From assembly GCA_900074725.1 (NCBI GenBank), contig LT598457.1:1240001-1304000 (forward strand): DNA of 64,000 nt, in the 5' to 3' direction. The position numbers and the translations under genes were made by a program. The notes beneath the pieces are model-generated. The model was not told the origin of the DNA and did not search any database. It worked only from the letters and a program-made list of their open reading frames with translations. The DNA is from Lachancea dasiensis (Eukaryota; Ascomycota; Saccharomycetes; Saccharomycetales; Saccharomycetaceae). Below, piece after piece: positions 8,503 to 17,875 of the stretch. The stretch's first letter is position 1. The number at the start of each line of letters is the position of its first letter.

Positions 8503-9687
8503 ATGTCGGACAGTATTCCCACCATCTTAGGGACGTTAAGACACGAGTCTGATCCTCAACTGTCTAGTCTATTTTACGAGTTTGAGAGCCTTTATGATCA
8601 AAAACTATGGCATCAGTTAACAGAAAAGTTAGAAGTGTTCTTCCAGGATGAGAAGTCATCCCCTCTTCGTCTTAGGGTTTATGAGAATTTTGTTTCCAAA
8701 TTCCAGGATAAGGTAAACCAATTGAAGCTGGTGAATTTCTTACTTCTTTCCCTTAAGGCCAATGACGACATCCAGGCGTCTTTCGAGTATCTTAGCGACT
8801 TGCGCAAAACCTTCAAGGATATAGATGAGAAAAAGCAGAGAAATGACGGCTTGAAGTCACATTACGATGGCATTTTACTCATAGATATCGAACTCGCGAG
8901 GATACAATTGATACAAGGTAATTTGGTGAAAGCCAGAGACGCTCTCGATGAAATTGAGGCTGTTCTTGAAGCTCAAGATTCTTTACCCCTACGGGTTACG
9001 AGCGCATTTTATTCAGCAAGTGCAGAATACTACAGTGTCAAAAAGGACTTCAATTCTTTTTATTACACCAGCTTGTTGTATTTATCCACAGCTGAAAGTT
9101 CTCAATCTGACCAGGAATTTTCCGACATTAAACGCCAGGAACTTGCCTATAACCTGTGCATTGCTGCTCTACTGGGTGACAAAATCTACAATTTTGGCGA
9201 GCTGCTGAATCACCCGATCATGGAAAGCATATCCTCAGATCCTCAATACGAATGGCTATTTCAATTTTTGAACACGCTTTCCAGTGGTGATTTCAAGAAG
9301 TTTGATGAGCTTTCCAAAGAGCGGGTTCCTCAGGTGCCTGTCCTCTCTACACATGAATCATTTTTGAGGCAGAAAATTTGTTTGATGACTTTAGTTGAAA
9401 ATGTGTTCGTTAAAAACATCAGGACTCTCTCCTTTGATGACATCGCCACTGCTACGCAACTGCCTAAAGATAATGTAGAACATCTTGTTATGAGAAGTAT
9501 CAGTTTGGATCTTTTGAAAGGCTCCATTGACCAGGTGAATGAACTAGTTACGATTACATGGGTACAACCACGTATTATCAATGCCGATCAAATCAACAAA
9601 ATGAAAGAGCGACTTGTGGAATGGAATGAAGAAGTTAGCAAGCTGGGAGAGAAAATTGAGTCTCGTGGGAAAAGTATCTGGGTTTGA
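8503..9687 (+). CDS. RPN9: 26S proteasome regulatory subunit Rpn9 (PCI protein)
   Basis: A 394-residue lid subunit of the 19S regulatory particle. It is all-helical with a C-terminal PCI domain; conserved runs include PLRLRVYENFVSKF, DLRKTFKDIDEKKQRN, ELLNHPIMESI, ATQLPKDNVEHLVMRSISL and WVQPRIINADQI, all matching yeast Rpn9, including the final RGKSIWV. The start is the ATG at 8503 (MSDSIPTILGTLRHE), which aligns with the yeast N-terminus; nothing upstream in frame is a real ATG. An Rpn4-type PACE site lies in the promoter. The stop codon directly abuts the stop of BNA7 on the other strand, so the two transcripts must overlap at their 3' ends. Confidence 0.97.
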   Translation: MSDSIPTILGTLRHESDPQLSSLFYEFESLYDQKLWHQLTEKLEVFFQDEKSSPLRLRVYENFVSKFQDKVNQLKLVNFLLLSLKANDDIQASFEYLSDLRKTFKDIDEKKQRNDGLKSHYDGILLIDIELARIQLIQGNLVKARDALDEIEAVLEAQDSLPLRVTSAFYSASAEYYSVKKDFNSFYYTSLLYLSTAESSQSDQEFSDIKRQELAYNLCIAALLGDKIYNFGELLNHPIMESISSDPQYEWLFQFLNTLSSGDFKKFDELSKERVPQVPVLSTHESFLRQKICLMTLVENVFVKNIRTLSFDDIATATQLPKDNVEHLVMRSISLDLLKGSIDQVNELVTITWVQPRIINADQINKMKERLVEWNEEVSKLGEKIESRGKSIWV

Positions 9688-10512
9688 TCACTTATCTTTT
9701 GAGACCTGGCGCGTCATGCTACATAGGATATACTTTGCTAAGGTCAAACTTTCATAAACGTCATTATGCTTACCCATATCTGTCCAATAACTTTGAAATG
9801 GTTGGTGACGAGCCTGTAGAACGTGGCATAGGTAGTTACTTTGCCGCAGTGAAAGCAATTCATCGCGGTAAGAATGAAGAATGTGTAACTCAACATCGGA
9901 GGGAATATCTAACGAGGAAGACTTCGGATCATCATACTCAGTAGTGCTATTGAATGCCTGAAAAACGAAGTAGTCATAAGTCGGATATTCCAATAGTAAT
10001 TCTGTGAGAGAGAAGATGCCATCAACTAAAAAGCATTGCTTTAAAATGGACCTAATATGCCCCAATTGAAGAGAGTTAACAACTTGATTGTCTAGCGGCA
10101 TGCTTAACAGCTGCCACGCCAGCGTGGCACCCACTGAATGTCCAAGGATGTGCAATTCATCTATCTTTTCAAGTTTGATCAGTTCTGCAATATTTTCGGC
10201 CACGTCTTGGATGTGTACTGGATGCTTGACTTCAGGAGACAAGCGATATTCAATTGCATATAAGGAGAATGTTGGTTGTGAATGCGTCAAGGCTAGCAAG
10301 TGCTTAGCAAGCTTCTCAAAGTCCTGAGGTGTGTTCGATGGGTCGATCCAGGCCCCTCCGTGGATAAAAACAATCGCCTTGTGGTTTCCAGGTGCAACAG
10401 ACTTGTGGAAAGTTGCTGTTTGATCAAATTTCGCCATGAAAGTGTTTGAGTTTGTCTCCAACCTTCTGTGCCTCACTTCTACAACGTCGGCGATTACTTC
10501 GACTGGTTGCAT
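9688..10512 (-). CDS. BNA7: Kynurenine formamidase Bna7 (alpha/beta hydrolase)
   Basis: A 274-residue arylformamidase that converts N-formylkynurenine to kynurenine in the de novo NAD pathway from tryptophan. The HGGAW oxyanion motif is at 51-55, the nucleophile elbow GHSVG at 124-128 (Ser126), a candidate acid is in HSYRDE, and the catalytic His is in the late GKHNDVY block. The fold and length fit the yeast enzyme (about 261 residues). It starts at the ATG at 10510-10512. It lies convergent to RPN9 with zero gap, and about 200 bases downstream of TIF35 on the same strand; the RPN9-BNA7-TIF35 order is the same in S. cerevisiae. Confidence 0.92.
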   Translation of the reverse strand: MQPVEVIADVVEVRHRRLETNSNTFMAKFDQTATFHKSVAPGNHKAIVFIHGGAWIDPSNTPQDFEKLAKHLLALTHSQPTFSLYAIEYRLSPEVKHPVHIQDVAENIAELIKLEKIDELHILGHSVGATLAWQLLSMPLDNQVVNSLQLGHIRSILKQCFLVDGIFSLTELLLEYPTYDYFVFQAFNSTTEYDDPKSSSLDIPSDVELHILHSYRDELLSLRQSNYLCHVLQARHQPFQSYWTDMGKHNDVYESLTLAKYILCSMTRQVSKDK

Positions 10513-10712
10513 CTCTTTTTAAATTGGATCTTTAACGTAACTAAGCAAGCACTAATTTAGGAACAATTGATGCAAACAAACTCTTTGGTTCGCTATCCCG
10601 GGGGCTACTTCTTTCGACACCGCCTTCTCAAACCCTACTGGCCCTTCATTTGGTTCAAGTGGTTCATATGGTACAAAATATTTACTTATACATTCTTGTT
10701 ATTCCCGTTAAC

Positions 10713-11555
10713 TCATGCCGCAACCTTAGGCTTTGACCAGTCGACATTCAAAATCAAGTTCATGAAACCTCTACCGTTCAAAAAGTTCAAAGCTGTCTCA
10801 GCAATCTCTTCAGTTTCGAATGTCACGTAAGCAATACCTCTGGAGCGGCCAGTTTCTCTATTCCTGACAACCACAACCTTAGGTATTCTACCGAAAGGAA
10901 ACAACAATTCGTATCTTAAAGTGTTTTCGTCCGCGTTTTCATTCAATTGCATGATCTTTAGAGTCTTGGCATCGTCACGCTCTCTTTGGTCGCGATAAGC
11001 GTCGAAATTGTTACTGGAAGAAGGATCGCGAGCACCGGCTCTGCGAGATGGAGGAACATACTTACCTGCCACAATTTCGCCTTCGCCGCTTCCGGAGTCG
11101 CCGCCAGCATCGCCGCTGACAGCAGGATCGCCTCCAGCACCTCCGTTGGCAGCAGTAGCGTCACCCATGGTTTCCTTGAAAGGACAGTGCATGGTGTAAT
11201 GGTTACCACCACAAATACGACAGGTGATGAGTTTTTCACCGCCCTTGGATTCTTTAGCTTTTTGCTCCTCCTCTTCTTCGATCTTCCGCCACTGTGTACC
11301 GAGTCTCAAAACAATCTCTTCGCCGAGCTGTGTGGTCGAATAATCAGGGCCTGGAGCTGAGTTACGCTCAGCACCAAACTTATGCCAATTCTTACGTGCT
11401 GCCACCGAACGGTTTACCTTTTCAGTGACTTTGATTTCGCGCACTTTCTGCGTAACTCTGAACTTCTTGCCATTGTCGATCTTGTACGAGACGATGGTCT
11501 TGGTACCATCTGGATTCTCCACCACCACTGGTGCAGGAATTGCTAGGTCAGACAT
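10713..11555 (-). CDS. TIF35: Translation initiation factor eIF3 subunit g (Tif35)
   Basis: A 280-residue subunit of eIF3, which supports scanning and reinitiation on the 40S ribosome. The N-terminal eIF3g domain runs to about 125 and ends in a zinc-knuckle-like motif, [13 protein letters not shown] (112-124). A Gly/Ala/Asp-rich linker with the conserved GKYVPPSRR follows, and then an RRM at about 197-275 ([32 protein letters not shown]). It matches yeast Tif35 in length and order. The start is the ATG at 11553-11555. A perfect 17-base palindrome lies about 220 bases upstream. Confidence 0.96.
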   Translation of the reverse strand: MSDLAIPAPVVVENPDGTKTIVSYKIDNGKKFRVTQKVREIKVTEKVNRSVAARKNWHKFGAERNSAPGPDYSTTQLGEEIVLRLGTQWRKIEEEEEQKAKESKGGEKLITCRICGGNHYTMHCPFKETMGDATAANGGAGGDPAVSGDAGGDSGSGEGEIVAGKYVPPSRRAGARDPSSSNNFDAYRDQRERDDAKTLKIMQLNENADENTLRYELLFPFGRIPKVVVVRNRETGRSRGIAYVTFETEEIAETALNFLNGRGFMNLILNVDWSKPKVAA

Positions 11556-11773
11556 AGATACGTGTATACTTCACCTTTTGAAACGGTCCTGGAATTGCGT
11601 TAATTCAGATCTAAAAATTTGGGAAAAGGGCACTAAAGCTGATTTTGGTATTCAGTAGATAGCAGCTCTCGACTTTGGATCTGGTATTGGGCTCACCCAG
11701 CGAATGTTTCGATGGTCTTCTGTCTGGTCCACATCTTTAGCAGTAGGTAGATTTTTGTCAAGTTTTTCATCCT

Positions 11774-11790
11774 TCGCACATCATGTGCGA
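11774..11790. promoter_or_regulatory. Perfect 17-base palindrome in the TIF35 promoter
   Basis: Arms TCGCACAT and ATGTGCGA flank a single C, about 220 bases before the TIF35 ATG. This could be a site for a homodimeric regulator. I do not recognise the factor. Confidence 0.4.
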
Positions 11791-12235
11791 CGAGTGAACA
11801 AGAAAAATTTTAAGAAATATGACAGTTTTGACTAAAATGATACTTTCCACTGTTTTCAATTCAAAGGCAGCACGACAATTGTTCGCATGGGACACTCGGA
11901 GAGAGTGACCAGCACTTGTCTTGCGATCAGTTGACATTGGAATTTAACCATGGACGGTGGCTGCTTTATGAACTCACAAATTTCAGAAATTAGTCTTGCG
12001 CCAGTATGGTATAAAGTGACCTTCCAAAAGCTGGACTTTTCAGCCGGAACGGATTGATCGAACGGTGTAACGTCATCCATCGTTTGGATGTAACATACGC
12101 TGGCTCCAGCTACGCTGCGTTGCGCGTCGTTTTGTTGGCTTTGGGTCACGCGCGGCGGCGGAGGGCTTAAAGATACATCGGGAGCGAACTGTACGATGGG
12201 TAGGCACCAAATTGATTGACTCAGAAGAAAATACA

Positions 12236-12335
12236 TGTTACAACTACCAGTTGGTTGACATACAGTGCTCTTTGACTGGCGTTGAGTTGAACAAGGGAAA
12301 TGGCAACTCAGTGTCAGTATGGTATGAAGTGATAC
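12236..12335 (+). repeat. Dispersed repeat, copy A
   Basis: A stretch starting TGTTACAACTACCAG and ending in GAAGTGATAC is related to the stretch at 43300-43399. Aligned by hand the two share roughly 70% of positions with two small gaps, the last 26 bases being nearly identical. Similarity fades after the GATAC end. The TGTTA start resembles an LTR terminus, so a decayed solo LTR is possible, but no matching end or target-site duplication was found. Family is unknown. Confidence 0.5.
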
Positions 12336-12960
12336 GTGCAATGCCAGTAGAAGCAACGATGACACAGAAATGCCCCAACCGGTAGCCTGACCATACTGCC
12401 AGTTAGTCCAGCCCTAACTGCACCCTGACCATTCGCACCAGGATTCTGCAAATATATTGGCCCAAGTAATCACGGACAGACCACCAAAAGTCGCTTTATA
12501 TGCTCCAGAGCCAAGTACCAGGCCAGAAGAATTGCGCGCTCGAGTCTTTTACCAAAGTTAGCGACTACATGTGTTTTGCAGTTTCCCTTATAAAGCTCTA
12601 AGTGGAGTTGGCTTCCGTGACTGCCATACGGAAATAATATTGACTCATGCGCTAGGGAACGTGATAAGAAGCTGCAGATAATTTTAGCCAGGCACCGGAA
12701 CAGGCGCATACGTTCGGGACATGTCAAAATACGCTCTTCCCATTTATGTTGGTAGAGGGCCTTCATTCTGCGGTTTGATACGTCTCTCCGTGGTCATTTC
12801 GACTGTAAGGTTGGTTCATTAGATACATACAGTAGTCCGTGTTAATACAAAAATTTAAGCCGGGGAAATCTTCCCACCAGAGTTTCTGCAGTAGTATACC
12901 ATGCATGTGATCATATTAGGAGCGTCGTGCGATCCCATGGACCACTATTCCTAGATCTTT

Positions 12961-13004
12961 TATGCTCATTTAATATCTCTTCTATGCTCATTTAATATCT
13001 CTTC
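12961..13004 (+). repeat. 22-base perfect tandem duplication
   Basis: The 22-base unit at 12961-12982 (begins TATGCTCATT, ends ATCTCTTC) is repeated exactly at 12983-13004. It is noncoding and probably a recent slippage or end-joining duplication. Confidence 0.9.
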
Positions 13005-13725
13005 AAATGATACTGCACGGCCTCCATCATTAGTTATGCAATCGAGCGCTATAAGATTGCATATTACGTTTTCGTAGGCCAAATTTCTATGCCCAGGTCA
13101 CATAGGCAGCTCACCCGCAGCTCTTCTCGCTCCCCTTCCTGGCGAGCTAGTTTCCGGCGCTCTGACTAACATCATCGTGGTCCATTCTGTCATAACACCA
13201 CTATTTTTGCAATTAACCTTCAGTAAGTCTCTGGTACAATAATGAAAGCTCTTGAACCGCCGCAACGCATAGATTCCAGGCCGTTAAAGCCCACAGATTT
13301 GGGGAGCAATGTCCGTAGTACGTTGAGTATCAGAGCCAACGACATCTCGTCAGCCCGGCAAGGCAGGTGTCACACTCGTCGGTAATGATACACCCCGCAC
13401 TTTTTTCAACAATTAGGTACCAACCTGAGACCCTGACTTGAGACCAAGACTTTTGCCAGCATCAAGTGCACAAGGGTCAAGTATAAGTCAGGAAGTTTAA
13501 TACTACCAGCGAGCTTGCGTTTGGTTAGCAGTTGTATTGGACTTTGGATTTTTGTATTTTTCACTTTCACCGAGAGCAAAGGCGATCTTTTTTAAGGAAG
13601 AACTCACAGATCAGAGAAAATACCCTGAGCTCAGCAGAGAGTCAGGAATACACATACACAATTGATTGCGTCAATTACCGCCTAAGGCGTAACTTTTAGG
13701 CTTCTTCGAAAACGCTTTGTGAAGT

Positions 13726-15876
13726 ATGGGTAACAGTCCATCTACTGCTAACTCGCCGCAAAATAAGAGAGTGAGCCAGCTGGCCCACGAGCCTCGGAGC
13801 CGTCAGGACTCGATTACGTCGCAGTTGTTCCGCAGCAGAAGCGCAGGACGACATCCGGAAACGGACAAACACAAGCAGTGGAAAATGCGGGTTCTTCCTA
13901 GCTCGCGGAATGCGCCAAATGTTACACCGGGCCCCCCCTCGGCGCAGTCCCCATTCCGTAAAAACTACTCCCTGGACATGGTCTCCGAACCAGCGGCTCC
14001 CTCCCATTTCACGCTGAAGAAAAGTGCTTTGGGCAACCCGGCCCCTCCGATGTGCATCACGACAAACGCAAGTGCTGACGAATCATCTTCCTCATCCTTA
14101 CGAGACCATTTGGCAGAGCTTTCTTTACAGAACTCTGAAATACTACCATCGACCGTGACCACCTCTTCAAGTGCTGTTGGCGTCACTGCAAACTTGAGAA
14201 ACTCGGGCCAGGGTCAACCGCCACATGTGGCAAAACTAATTCGTGAAGATGTTCCATCTGATCATCTATCCAGCATCACTTCGCTCAAAAAACTACTGGT
14301 GGAAGGTAAGATTGGCGATCAGATCAATCGTGCTCCGTCCTCTATCTATATTCCAAGAAGGTCTAGCGCCTATTCTGATGCTGACATGTCTGATGACGAG
14401 GGCGATGAAGAATCTTTGCTGCAGGGATCTAATGATGTGCTCATCAACAATTCGGTTCTGGAAAATGCAATGAAGCGTAAAAGGAGTACCACCAAAAAAG
14501 CGAACGCTTTGGGAGTATCCTGGAGCTCTCGTGAAACACTTCAGCACCCTGGTTTAAAGAAACTGAAGCCTGTCAGCGCAGATGGGGAACGAACAAAACT
14601 TCCACAGTTTAAAGTGATGCACGCACGTCCCAAGGAGGGCTCGATGGACTTTGATCTCAATGGTGGAGCAATGGAATTTGAAACAACTGCAACCGCTAAC
14701 GATGTAATAGAAAACACCGAAAATGGCAGCGTGGAACATTATGAGGGCTCGAACAGTGCTGGCAGTTCACCAATTCTGCAACCGCAAGAAAAGGTGACAC
14801 CACATCAAGAAGAGGAGAGCATTGATACGCATGTTATTGTGAAGTGGAAAGACAACATTGTGGACCCAAAGACATGCAAGATGTCGATAGTTAGTAAAGA
14901 CATTTTGGCCGTCTTAGGGACGCAGCACAAATCCAAGAAAATTCCGATGATTTACGAAGCCGATTCTAAATGTTGGACTGCCCCCAATCTTTTTCTGCCT
15001 CCTGGAGTCTACAAATTTCAGTTTCTAATAAACGGGGAGCTGCGGCATTCCGATTTCTTACCTACTGCAACCGATTCGTTCGGCAATTGTGTGAATTGGT
15101 TTGAAGTCATTCGAGGACACAATGTTATTGAGCCCTCAAGAGATGTCATTTCGACAGGTAACAGCTATTTTGATCATGACGACTTCCATCCTCCTGATAC
15201 GCCTTCCCCAAGACCCGGGATGAAATCGGATGATTCCTCATTGTCTAATGTCAAGGGTTCTGCAAGACACATAGAACGAACTGGGACGCCATTCTCTGAC
15301 TATATCGGAATACACAGTAGATCCGGTTCCTTTAGACCCCTGCTAAACCAGAATCGCACCAGTAGCATTGATCTCCTAGCTCCTCTGCCACTCAAAAAGC
15401 ATGAATATAGTAGCGAAATTCCAGAGCTTTTCAAAGCCAACTTTGACGAGCATCCTGACTTGCCAGCCTACGAAGCGGACCAATCAACGGGTGATCACAA
15501 AGATCGTCCAAGTTTTCTGCACCGTGTTCAGGATTGTAATCAAGATGTTTTATTTGCCGACCTGCAGCAAGATGGAAAACTAGATTCGCAAGCTGCAGAA
15601 GAAGCTTTTTTACGACAATACCCAACTCCCGACCTACCTGTATATCTGGATTCATCGTTCCTTAACTCGGTTTTTAGCCGATTTCAAAAGAAAAACGACT
15701 CTACAAGTAGAGTGAACCATATTGTTCCCCATGTCAATCTCAATCATCTGTTGACGAGCAGCATACGTGATGAGATTATCAGTGTCGGTTGCACAACAAG
15801 ATACGAGGGTAAATTTATAACACAGGTCATTTACACTCCATGCTACTACGGGAGCAAAGAGGATAGGGATAATTAG
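13726..15876 (+). CDS. SIP1: Snf1 (AMPK) complex beta subunit Sip1
   Basis: A 716-residue beta subunit that scaffolds and localises the Snf1 kinase. It begins MGNSPS, an N-myristoylation signal that targets Sip1 to the vacuole membrane. A long low-complexity Ser-rich region follows. The glycogen-binding (CBM48-like) domain lies at about 365-455, with FLPPGVYKFQF and FLPTATDSFGNCVNWFEV. The ASC domain that binds the kinase and gamma subunits lies at about 600-716, with HVNLNHLLTSSIRDEI and CTTRYEGKFITQV. These C-terminal blocks are nearly identical to S. cerevisiae Sip1, and the long insert excludes the shorter Sip2 and Gal83. It converges on GIS4 with 49 bases between stops. Confidence 0.95.
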   Translation: MGNSPSTANSPQNKRVSQLAHEPRSRQDSITSQLFRSRSAGRHPETDKHKQWKMRVLPSSRNAPNVTPGPPSAQSPFRKNYSLDMVSEPAAPSHFTLKKSALGNPAPPMCITTNASADESSSSSLRDHLAELSLQNSEILPSTVTTSSSAVGVTANLRNSGQGQPPHVAKLIREDVPSDHLSSITSLKKLLVEGKIGDQINRAPSSIYIPRRSSAYSDADMSDDEGDEESLLQGSNDVLINNSVLENAMKRKRSTTKKANALGVSWSSRETLQHPGLKKLKPVSADGERTKLPQFKVMHARPKEGSMDFDLNGGAMEFETTATANDVIENTENGSVEHYEGSNSAGSSPILQPQEKVTPHQEEESIDTHVIVKWKDNIVDPKTCKMSIVSKDILAVLGTQHKSKKIPMIYEADSKCWTAPNLFLPPGVYKFQFLINGELRHSDFLPTATDSFGNCVNWFEVIRGHNVIEPSRDVISTGNSYFDHDDFHPPDTPSPRPGMKSDDSSLSNVKGSARHIERTGTPFSDYIGIHSRSGSFRPLLNQNRTSSIDLLAPLPLKKHEYSSEIPELFKANFDEHPDLPAYEADQSTGDHKDRPSFLHRVQDCNQDVLFADLQQDGKLDSQAAEEAFLRQYPTPDLPVYLDSSFLNSVFSRFQKKNDSTSRVNHIVPHVNLNHLLTSSIRDEIISVGCTTRYEGKFITQVIYTPCYYGSKEDRDN

Positions 15877-15925
15877 AGATATTAGAACCTTCATTTCATA
15901 TATTTGTATCATATCTGTGTCATGA

Positions 15926-17875
15926 CTACATAAGCGCACACTTAGGCTCACTTTTCTTATGCTTTGCCATCCGTTTCCTTTTAAATTTGGCAACTTTCCT
16001 TTTGAGGTAGAGGGCCTCATCATCTAAACTACTCAAGGTCTTCAAAATCGAGGGTACTGGGACACTTTTGGATCTCTCCACTGTGCTCAAAGACCCTATC
16101 GTCATCGATTTTGTTAGTCCGCTTTTCACCGACGACTTTGACTTCGTTTTCATCAATGCACGCTCAGTGCCTAAGTCCGAAACGGAAGGCGATGAAAACT
16201 CCAATGTTCTTGCCGCCGAATCATGATGAAACGCCCAATCTCCAATACTTTTGATCGTCCTGATCGATCTGTGAGCAACTGATTTATTAGAGTTAGAACG
16301 CGATGCAGCAAAAAGTTGAACAATATCTCCTCCGTCGCCATTAATGTAATTTTCTTGTTCATCATCGTCCGACCTGTCCTCATATTCGCTCGCATTTTCG
16401 TTACGATATCCACCATTAGCGTCCTTCAAGGTTGTATGATATCCATCGCGGCTCCTCGGCCCATGGACGGCGGGTAAATGTGCGTTGTAAGCTGCCGCGC
16501 TACTAACTTGGGAGTTCATTTGAGTTAAGAGTGTCAAGGTTGTTTCTGGTTTGAGCGAGTGATCGGAAAGTGTGGATATCGATGCAGTGGGTTTTGGTGA
16601 CACTACCGGACGAGCTGGACGGTAGGTCTGTGCATCCGGTGCCACGTCTTCATCTATCATCACCAAAGTGTAAAACAAGACTTTTGGAAAAAACTTGTTC
16701 ATTTCTAAAACATCATGCAAGGCGAGCATCTGGAGGTTGTCCATAGAAAATTTATCATCGTACAAAAGCCAATCGTCTTTGACATGAGCAACATTAGGAT
16801 CGTTATTAGATTGCCTTACAGCCGTGAAAAGCTGACGCGTATCCGGTTGTTGTATCAATATAGATTGCAGTACCAGCCTGAATCGACCAAATTTTTCCGA
16901 TATCGACAAAGATGGAAAAATGGATGTCATTGAGCTCGATCCATTTGAGTAATCAGAATCATAACTCAAGGATCTCAGCGAGTGATCAACACTCGATAAT
17001 TCGGATACATCGCCTGGAGCCGTAGGAGATGCAGAATTGTCTTCTATAGTAAATGTTTGCGTCAAAAGTTCACTATTATAAGAGGATCCATCTTCGCTGT
17101 CAAAAGATGTTCCACTGGAACAAGCGCTGGGGTCCTGGTCGCGTCCGAACGGTTTGCGAAGGTCGGGTCCTTGATTAGATTTCTCGTGAACTCGATGACA
17201 CTTGAATTGTAATACTAGCTCACCACTATCCTCCTCTTGCTCATCGCCGCTGGAGCTGAGAGACTCCGAATTCTCAACGGTTACCGGACGCGTACTTGGA
17301 GTAATTACAGAGTCTGAATCTTTTGATGTTATTTTAGAGGAGCCTGGTTCTGCAGAAATCTCTTGTGGCTCTATAGATGACCTGACACAGTCAAACCCAG
17401 TCTCACCACTGATAATGCTATACTCATTTCCGGTAGACTCCGGTCGAGAGAACGCAGGGCTGCGTATGCTCCTACTTCTGGCCGCAAATTCCAAAAAAGA
17501 TTTATCATTGAAATTGCTAAGATTATCGGAGATGAGATAGTGATTCTCGTGGTTATAGCACTGTTCTTGTGTCAATTTGCGGATCTGGATATACTGCAGG
17601 TCGTCTAAGTGAAAGTAGTCCCTCAAGAAATTCTCTAGCAGATTCGTGTTTTCGTGGATATCATCTGGAATAGAAACCAGCAGCAATTTTTTGTTGAAAG
17701 GAACAGTCTCTGGCATCAATTGCTCGTTGAGAAACCTTCTCAGCAGAGCCGCCTTTAACTCGTTGCCGTTTAACTCTTCAAAGTTGCCTCGCCTCAAGTT
17801 GCAAAGATACCACGCCCAAAGTCCATTGTCATCGTTCCCAAAGTAATCATCGACTCTGACAGAGTTTTCAAGCAT
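15926..17875 (-). CDS. GIS4: Gis4-like CaaX-box protein
   Basis: A 649-residue protein from the first in-frame ATG at 17875 (MLENSVRVDDYFG); the open frame continues 24 codons upstream without an ATG. The conserved N-terminal part (GLWAWYLCNLRRGNFEELNG) is followed by long acidic and Ser-rich linkers and a middle block (LLYDDKFSMDNLQMLALHDVLEMNKFFPKVLFYTLV). The end is a polybasic run (LKRKVAKFKRKRMAKHKK) and the terminal CALM, a CaaX box. Farnesylation plus basic charge predicts membrane attachment. S. cerevisiae Gis4 (YML006C) is a CaaX protein reported to act with Snf1 in ion homeostasis. Here the gene sits tail to tail with the Snf1 beta subunit gene. Identification rests on the CaaX end, size and neighbourhood, so it is good but not certain. 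Confidence 0.8.
   Translation of the reverse strand: MLENSVRVDDYFGNDDNGLWAWYLCNLRRGNFEELNGNELKAALLRRFLNEQLMPETVPFNKKLLLVSIPDDIHENTNLLENFLRDYFHLDDLQYIQIRKLTQEQCYNHENHYLISDNLSNFNDKSFLEFAARSRSIRSPAFSRPESTGNEYSIISGETGFDCVRSSIEPQEISAEPGSSKITSKDSDSVITPSTRPVTVENSESLSSSGDEQEEDSGELVLQFKCHRVHEKSNQGPDLRKPFGRDQDPSACSSGTSFDSEDGSSYNSELLTQTFTIEDNSASPTAPGDVSELSSVDHSLRSLSYDSDYSNGSSSMTSIFPSLSISEKFGRFRLVLQSILIQQPDTRQLFTAVRQSNNDPNVAHVKDDWLLYDDKFSMDNLQMLALHDVLEMNKFFPKVLFYTLVMIDEDVAPDAQTYRPARPVVSPKPTASISTLSDHSLKPETTLTLLTQMNSQVSSAAAYNAHLPAVHGPRSRDGYHTTLKDANGGYRNENASEYEDRSDDDEQENYINGDGGDIVQLFAASRSNSNKSVAHRSIRTIKSIGDWAFHHDSAARTLEFSSPSVSDLGTERALMKTKSKSSVKSGLTKSMTIGSLSTVERSKSVPVPSILKTLSSLDDEALYLKRKVAKFKRKRMAKHKKSEPKCALM

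Larger units (their letters stand above)
11556..13725. other. Gene desert between TIF35 and SIP1
   Basis: About 2.2 kb without a supportable gene, by far the longest gap in this compact region. Contents seen: the TIF35 promoter with a palindrome at 11774-11790, a dispersed repeat copy at about 12236-12335 (perhaps a weaker second copy near 11930-12025), a perfect 22-base tandem duplication at 12961-13004, and a long SIP1 upstream region. In S. cerevisiae a bZIP gene (CAD1/YAP1) lies between SIP1 and DYN2. No bZIP remnant was recognised here. The desert coincides with a break in gene order. Confidence 0.6.

Noticed and set aside
11856-12766. Minus-strand ORFs in the TIF35-SIP1 desert
   Set aside because: No motifs, no family resemblance, and one overlaps the dispersed repeat.
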